Assembly: GCA_045591035.1 (NCBI GenBank)
Contig: JAZNSG010000018.1
Location: forward strand, 1 to 43,930
Reading direction: 5' to 3'
DNA length: 43,930 bases
DNA from: SIG440 sp045591035
GTDB lineage: Bacteria; Bacillota; Clostridia; Monoglobales; Monoglobaceae
Shown: positions 39,040 to 43,930 of the stretch, in pieces
Position numbering within the stretch: position 1 is the stretch's first letter
Layout: each line of letters opens with the position of its first letter
The notes under the pieces: model-generated
Databases searched by the model: none
The model's input: the letters and a program-made list of their open reading frames with translations, nothing else
What the model was told of the DNA's origin: nothing
Translations under genes and position numbers: made by a program

Positions 39040-39076
39040 TACTTTTTTTCAATTTTTTCAATAATTTTTTATTTCA

Positions 39077-39105
39077 TTGACAAATTATGACCTAAAGTGT
39101 ATAAT
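39077..39105 (+). promoter_or_regulatory. Promoter of the glutamine synthetase III gene
   Basis: TTGACA (39077-39082), 17-bp spacer, TATAAT (39100-39105): perfect sigma-A hexamers. No sigma-54 site and no GlnR-type operator was recognised. Confidence 0.85.
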
Positions 39106-39162
39106 TTTCTATATAATAATCAAATTTTTGGCTAACTTTATATACTTACGGGAGGGACTGCA

Positions 39163-41253
39163 GTGACTAATATTCCTGAGCTGTTCGGAAGTCTTGTTTT
39201 CAACGAAACGGTTATGAAAGAAAGACTTCCACGAGAAATATACAAAATCCTTAAAAAGACAATCCACGAGGGTGCGAGTCTTGACCGCCGCGTTGCGGAC
39301 ATAATTGCAACAGCAATGAAGGATTGGGCTGTTGAAAAGGGTGCGACTCACTATACCCATTGGTTCCAGCCTATGACAGGTGTTACTGCGGAAAAGCATG
39401 ACAGCTTTATTACCCCTGCTCCCGGTGGAAATATTATTATGGAATTTTCGGGGAAAGAGCTTATCAAAGGCGAACCGGATGCGTCGAGCTTTCCCACGGG
39501 CGGACTTCGTGCCACATTTGAGGCGCGTGGCTATACTGCCTGGGACCCCACATCCTATGTTTTCATAAAGGACGGAACCCTTTGCATACCCACGGCGTTT
39601 TGCTCTTATGGTGGCGAGTCCCTGGATAAAAAGACCCCTCTTCTTCGTTCAATCGAGGCGGTAAGTCGTCAGGCTGTGCGAATACTGAAGCTTTTTGGTA
39701 AAGACGACGTGACCCGGGTTGTTCCCACGGTTGGACCTGAGCAGGAATATTTTCTTATTGACAAAGAGGTTTTTGAAAAACGCAAGGACCTTATCTATTG
39801 CGGAAGAACTCTTTTTGGTACGCCTGCCCCAAAAGGTCAGGAGCTTGAGGACCACTATTTCGGAAAGCTTAAGCCAAGAGTTTCGGCATATATGAAAGAG
39901 CTTGATGAGGAGCTTTGGAAGCTGGGTATATTGGCAAAAACCAAGCACAACGAGGCAGCTCCTGCTCAGCACGAACTTGCTCCCATTTTCACAACAGTAA
40001 ACATCGCCACAGACCACAATCAGCTCACTATGGAGCTTATGAAGGTTGTGGCTGACCGACATGGAATGACTTGCCTTTTGCATGAAAAGCCCTTTGAGGG
40101 CGTGAACGGAAGCGGTAAACACAACAACTGGTCACTCACGACGAACAAGGGTGAGAATTTGTTTGAGCCGGGGAAATCTCCTCACGATAATGCACAGTTC
40201 CTTGTGTTCCTTTGTGCAGTTTTGAGTGCGGTGCACAAGCATCAGGACCTTCTCAGAATTTCGGCTGCCAGTGCCGGAAACGACCATCGTCTTGGTGGAC
40301 ACGAGGCTCCCCCTGCAATCATCTCAATGTTTTTGGGTGAAGAACTTGCCGGGGTTTTAAAAGCCATCAAGGCAGACAGCGACTATGAAGCTTCGGGGAA
40401 AAAGAGTATGAGGGTTGGCGTTAATGCTCTCCCTGTATTCCCCAAAGATTCCACAGACCGAAATCGAACTTCACCTTTTGCATTTACCGGAAACAAGTTT
40501 GAGTTCCGTATGCTTGGCTCAAGCGCGTCAATTGCCTGCAGCAATATTATGCTTAATACTATGGTTGCTGATGAGCTTATGCTTTTTGCTGATGAACTTG
40601 AGGGAAAGGCGGACTTTTTGGGTGCTGTACATAATCTTGTTAAGCGGATTGTTACCGAGCATGATGCTGTTATATTTGACGGCAATGGGTACTCGGAGGA
40701 TTGGGTTGAAGAAGCAAAGAGGCGTGGGCTTTTGAATCTTGAGTCGACAGTTGAGGCTCTTCCCTATTATATTCATCAGGAGAACCTTGATTTGTTCAAA
40801 CGCCACGGGGTTTATAACGAGACGGAGATGCGTGCCCGTTATGAAATACTGCTGGAAGAATATTCAAAGCTCGTGAATATTGAAGCCTTGGTTATGGTTG
40901 ATATGGTGAAAAAGGACTACACCCCTGCTATTTCGGATATTCAAAGAAATCTTTGTGATACTATTATTGCAAAGAGAGAGGTTTGCCCCGATATACCCCT
41001 TAACACAGAAAAAACTTGCCTTATGAAGGTTTCGAAGGCGGCAGAAGAGATTTTTGAGTTGAACAATTCTCTTGATGAGGTTCTTAAGAATGTTCCCAAA
41101 GGAACTGCACTTGAGATTGCCCAATATTACAGACATGAGGTTGTTTCGAGGATGAAAAAGCTTCGTAGCCTTGTGGATGAGGTTGAGGCTGAGTCGGACA
41201 GAGGTCTCTGGCCGGTACCATCGTATGGGGATATAATTTTCAGTATAAAATAA
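39163..41253 (+). CDS. glnN: Glutamine synthetase type III (GlnN)
   Basis: 696 residues, the size of GSIII (GSI is about 470). Makes glutamine from glutamate, ammonia and ATP in the cytosol. The N-terminal FGSLVFNETVMKERLP and THWFQPMTG are type III hallmarks; metal-binding EQEYFLID, NEAAPAQHELAPIF and HEKPFEGVNGSGKHNNWS form the active site; DRNRTSPFAFTGNKFEFR follows. GTG start supported by GGGAGGG six bases upstream. Found in Bacteroidetes, cyanobacteria and many anaerobic Clostridia. It has a consensus housekeeping promoter and its own terminator, so it is monocistronic. Confidence 0.96.
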   Translation: MTNIPELFGSLVFNETVMKERLPREIYKILKKTIHEGASLDRRVADIIATAMKDWAVEKGATHYTHWFQPMTGVTAEKHDSFITPAPGGNIIMEFSGKELIKGEPDASSFPTGGLRATFEARGYTAWDPTSYVFIKDGTLCIPTAFCSYGGESLDKKTPLLRSIEAVSRQAVRILKLFGKDDVTRVVPTVGPEQEYFLIDKEVFEKRKDLIYCGRTLFGTPAPKGQELEDHYFGKLKPRVSAYMKELDEELWKLGILAKTKHNEAAPAQHELAPIFTTVNIATDHNQLTMELMKVVADRHGMTCLLHEKPFEGVNGSGKHNNWSLTTNKGENLFEPGKSPHDNAQFLVFLCAVLSAVHKHQDLLRISAASAGNDHRLGGHEAPPAIISMFLGEELAGVLKAIKADSDYEASGKKSMRVGVNALPVFPKDSTDRNRTSPFAFTGNKFEFRMLGSSASIACSNIMLNTMVADELMLFADELEGKADFLGAVHNLVKRIVTEHDAVIFDGNGYSEDWVEEAKRRGLLNLESTVEALPYYIHQENLDLFKRHGVYNETEMRARYEILLEEYSKLVNIEALVMVDMVKKDYTPAISDIQRNLCDTIIAKREVCPDIPLNTEKTCLMKVSKAAEEIFELNNSLDEVLKNVPKGTALEIAQYYRHEVVSRMKKLRSLVDEVEAESDRGLWPVPSYGDIIFSIK

Positions 41254-41257
41254 AAAA

Positions 41258-41290
41258 ATACGGTTGGAATATCCAACCGGATTTTTTTAT
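41258..41290. terminator. Shared bidirectional terminator of glnN and mscL
   Basis: CGGTTGGA-ATA-TCCAACCG (41261-41279) with T run on the plus side (41282-41288) and A run on the left side, serving both convergent genes. Confidence 0.88.
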
Positions 41291-41296
41291 TTTATG

Positions 41297-41743
41297 TTAG
41301 TCTTCTTTTGCTTCTTCAAGTGCCGGAGCAGATGATGCCTTAAGCAGGTCGCGGATTTCAGCCAACAGTTCTTCTTGAGTGGGAGCTTTGGGAGCTTCCT
41401 CGATAACCTCAGGTTCGGGAGCTTTTCTGAGGCTTGTTGCCTTGCTGATGCCTTTGACAATCATAAAGATTGAGAATGCGATAATCAGAAAGCTGATTAT
41501 GTTCTGGATAAAGTTTCCGTAAAGAATTGCGGCTTCAGCTTTGCCTTCGGCTTCAACAGCCTCGGAAAGCACAAGCTTAAGTGCTGTGAAGTCCATACCT
41601 GCGGTGATGAAACCAAAGACCGGCATAATAATATCCTTAACCAGTGAGTTTACAATTGTGCTGAAAGCACCGCCGACAACAACGCCGACTGCCATGTCAA
41701 TTACATTGCCTTTAAAGGCAAACTTTTTAAATTCTTGCCACAT
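41297..41743 (-). CDS. mscL: Large-conductance mechanosensitive channel MscL
   Basis: 148 residues. Pentameric emergency valve that opens when membrane tension rises after osmotic downshock. The N-terminal amphipathic helix WQEFKKFAFKGN, TM1 VIDMAVGVVVGGAFSTIVNS, a periplasmic-side loop with acidic EAVEAEGKAEA, TM2 around NIISFLIIAFSIFMIVKGI, then a proline/glutamate linker and a C-terminal helix bundle (EELLAEIRDLLK). Start at the ATG after AGGAAAGG; the longer frame adds 15 residues ahead of the conserved start. The spacing of about 11 bases is somewhat long. Confidence 0.94.
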   Translation of the reverse strand: MWQEFKKFAFKGNVIDMAVGVVVGGAFSTIVNSLVKDIIMPVFGFITAGMDFTALKLVLSEAVEAEGKAEAAILYGNFIQNIISFLIIAFSIFMIVKGISKATSLRKAPEPEVIEEAPKAPTQEELLAEIRDLLKASSAPALEEAKED

Positions 41744-41836
41744 TTTTAAAACAACCTTTCCTGTAAATTTATACATACAGTATACCAATCAAATAATATT
41801 TTGTCAATGTGTGTCGGAAATTTGTGATACTTGCCA

Positions 41837-41865
41837 TAGACAAACTAAAAATTTTGGTGTATAAT
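41837..41865 (+). promoter_or_regulatory. Promoter of typA
   Basis: TAGACA (41837-41842), 17-bp spacer, TATAAT (41860-41865). Confidence 0.7.
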
Positions 41866-41945
41866 AAATGCTTGGACAAAAAAGTTTTCCAAAGAAGATT
41901 TGATTCATATATTGAAGCCGAAATTTTGGCAGAACGGAGAAAGTT

Positions 41946-43769
41946 ATGAAAAGAGAAGATTTGAGAAACATTGCGATTATTGCCCATGTTGACCACGGAA
42001 AGACTACATTGGTTGACGAGATGCTTAAGCAGGGCGGTGTATACCGTGAAAATCAGCAGGTCGAAGAACGTGTTATGGATAACGGAGACCTTGAACGTGA
42101 GCGTGGAATTACTATTCTTGCTAAAAATACCTCGGTGTATTACAAGGACATAAAAATGAACATAATCGACACGCCGGGACATGCGGATTTCAGCGGTGAG
42201 GTTGAGCGTATTCTCAAGATGGTTAACGGTGTTATCTTGCTTGTTGATGCAGCGGAGGGACCTATGCCCCAGACAAGGTTTGTCCTTAAAAAGGCGCTTG
42301 AAATGCAGCACAGAATTATTATCGTGGTAAACAAGATTGACAAACCCGATGCAAGGCTTGATGAAATTCCTGACGAGGTGCTTGAGCTTCTTATTGACCT
42401 TGATGCAAATGATGAACAGCTTGAGAGTCCGATTATATTCTGCTCAGGACGTGCAGGTACAGCTTCGTACAGTCAATATGAGCCAGGTGAGAATCTTGAT
42501 GTTTTGTTTAAGACTATTGAAGAATATATTCCTGCCCCTGAGGGCGATGACGAGGGTGAACTTCAGATGCTTGTTTCTTCAATTGATTATAATGATTACG
42601 TTGGAAGAATGGCAATCGGCAGAATTGAACGGGGTGTTTTGAAACAGAACCAGGAAATTATGGTTTGTGATTTTCACGGAAAGCATCAGCCATACAAGGC
42701 GAAGTGCGTGAATATTTATCAGATTGACGGACTTGGCAAGACGGCTGTCGACACGGCTAAGGTTGGAGACATTGTTTGCGTTTCAGGTATCACGGATATT
42801 TCAATTGGCGACACAATTACCTCTGTGACCGCTCCAGAGGCACTTCCTTTTGTGAAAATTGGTGAGCCCACAATCGAGATGACTTTCTCGATAAACGACA
42901 GCCCCTTTGCCGGAAGAGAGGGTAAGTTCGTTACCTCAAGACAAATCCGTGACAGACTTCAAAAGGAGCTTCTTAAGGATGTTTCCCTCAGAGTAAGTGA
43001 CGGGGAAACAACAGACAGCTTCCGTGTTGCAGGCAGAGGCGAGATGCATATTTCTATTCTTATTGAGACTATGCGCCGAGAGGGATATGAATTTTCAGTA
43101 AGCACACCAAAGGTTTTGTTTAAGGAAATTGATGGTGTTCGCCATGAGCCTATTGAAAAGCTTCTTATTGATGTTCCCGAAGCTTCTATGGGTGCAGTTA
43201 TGGAGAAAATGGGTTCTCGAAAGGGTGAACTCATACAGATGGCACCTCAGGGCTCTGACCGTATGAGACTTGAGTACCTTATTCCTGCAAGAGGCCTTTT
43301 GGGATACAGAAACGAATTCCTCACTGACACAAAGGGTGAAGGAATACTCAGCTCGGTGTTTTATGAGTACCAGCCCTACAAGGGGGACATTACCAGACGA
43401 TATACCGGTTCACTTGTGTCGTTTGATACCGGGGAAGCTGTTGGTTATGGACTTTTCAAGATTCAGGACAGAGGGGCGCTTTTTATTGAACCGGGTACAC
43501 CTGTTTATGAGGGAATGATTGTTGGCCAGAATCCAAAGCTTGAGGATATGGCGGTAAATGTTTGCAAGAAAAAGCAACTTACAAACACCCGTGCTTCGGG
43601 CAGTGATGAAGCACTTAAGCTTGTTCCCCCCATTAAACTCAGTCTTGAAATGTGTATTGAATTTTTGGCAGATGACGAGCTTTTGGAGGTTACGCCAAAG
43701 AGCCTTAGATTGAGAAAAAGAATTTTAAATACTCAGCTCAGACTTAAGGACAGGTCAAAAAATAAGTAA
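41946..43769 (+). CDS. typA: Ribosome-associated GTPase TypA/BipA
   Basis: 607 residues. Translational GTPase related to EF-G, tied to 50S assembly at low temperature and stress adaptation. G1 AHVDHGKT (13-20), G2 RGITI, G3 DTPGH, G4 NKID. Domains II (about 205-290), III (about 305-385) and V follow, and the BipA-specific C-terminal domain from about 480 to the end with VNVCKKKQLTNTRASGSDEA. ATG after CGGAGAAAGTT. Monocistronic with its own promoter. Confidence 0.97.
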   Translation: MKREDLRNIAIIAHVDHGKTTLVDEMLKQGGVYRENQQVEERVMDNGDLERERGITILAKNTSVYYKDIKMNIIDTPGHADFSGEVERILKMVNGVILLVDAAEGPMPQTRFVLKKALEMQHRIIIVVNKIDKPDARLDEIPDEVLELLIDLDANDEQLESPIIFCSGRAGTASYSQYEPGENLDVLFKTIEEYIPAPEGDDEGELQMLVSSIDYNDYVGRMAIGRIERGVLKQNQEIMVCDFHGKHQPYKAKCVNIYQIDGLGKTAVDTAKVGDIVCVSGITDISIGDTITSVTAPEALPFVKIGEPTIEMTFSINDSPFAGREGKFVTSRQIRDRLQKELLKDVSLRVSDGETTDSFRVAGRGEMHISILIETMRREGYEFSVSTPKVLFKEIDGVRHEPIEKLLIDVPEASMGAVMEKMGSRKGELIQMAPQGSDRMRLEYLIPARGLLGYRNEFLTDTKGEGILSSVFYEYQPYKGDITRRYTGSLVSFDTGEAVGYGLFKIQDRGALFIEPGTPVYEGMIVGQNPKLEDMAVNVCKKKQLTNTRASGSDEALKLVPPIKLSLEMCIEFLADDELLEVTPKSLRLRKRILNTQLRLKDRSKNK

Positions 43770-43930
43770 AAACAAAGGGACCATTTTCCCTATCCCCTGA
43801 AAAAAGGGCTGTTTAAAAAGCAAAGCTTTTTAAGGCCACCACCAGATAAGGAAGTAATGGTTTTGAAGCCTGATTTTCCGTTTATGCTTCGCAAAAAAGC
43901 CTCGAAATACGTCAGTATTACGAGGCTTTT
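43770..43930 (+). other. Non-coding region after typA with hairpins
   Basis: TTAAAAAGC-AAA-GCTTTTTAA at 43813-43833 is a 9-bp stem. At the right edge, AAAAGCCTCG (43895-43904) pairs with CGAGGCTTTT (43921-43930) around a loop that itself folds (AATAC-GTCA-GTATT): a likely terminator cut by the window end. No gene is visible. Confidence 0.6.

Overview
The window looks like a chromosomal segment from an anaerobic, endospore-forming member of the Clostridia (Bacillota). Evidence: low-GC DNA with strong AGGAGG-type ribosome binding sites; an oxygen-sensitive class III ribonucleotide reductase (nrdD-nrdG); sporulation genes (gpr, spoIIP, a BofC-like protein, a spore-type M14 peptidase); a zinc-type S14; a type III glutamine synthetase; and an SLH-anchored surface-layer protein. 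I cannot name a species.

Layout. 1-6.2 kb: tail of a YebC-family gene, then leftward nrdD-nrdG (behind a near-consensus promoter covered by a pair of NrdR boxes), exodeoxyribonuclease III and a class A penicillin-binding protein. 6.3-10.7 kb: a BofC-like membrane protein, spore protease gpr, a DUF1385 membrane protein overlapping prmC, and a convergent YkvI-type transporter. 10.8-11.6 kb: tRNA-Pro(GGG), a degenerate duplication of its 3' half, and the promoter and structured leader of the ribosomal protein cluster. 11.6-28.3 kb: the S10-spc-alpha cluster, 31 genes from rpsJ to rplQ, including secY, adk, map, a KOW protein, infA and rpoA. The order is classical, with extended structured gaps before rplX, rpsH, adk, rpsM and rpoA and a fresh consensus promoter before rpmJ. 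28.4-32.8 kb: HAD phosphatase, spoIIP, M14 peptidase and trmFO. 32.8-37.5 kb: an accessory patch made of a dispersed palindromic repeat, a small GIY-YIG endonuclease wedged among its copies, and a 2.98-kb S-layer gene with tandem promoters. 37.5-43.9 kb: DUF89 protein, tRNA-Trp, rpsT (all leftward), glutamine synthetase III, mscL (leftward) and typA/bipA.

How it fits together. Most of the window is translation, secretion and core metabolism. The sporulation genes are split: gpr lies before the ribosomal cluster and spoIIP after it. The parts least explained by standard annotation are the GIY-YIG gene with its hairpin repeats, the possible attenuator and recurring sequence motif in the ribosomal leaders, and the duplicated tRNA-Pro 3' end. 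All structural RNA claims rest on base pairing read by eye; no folding or database search was run.
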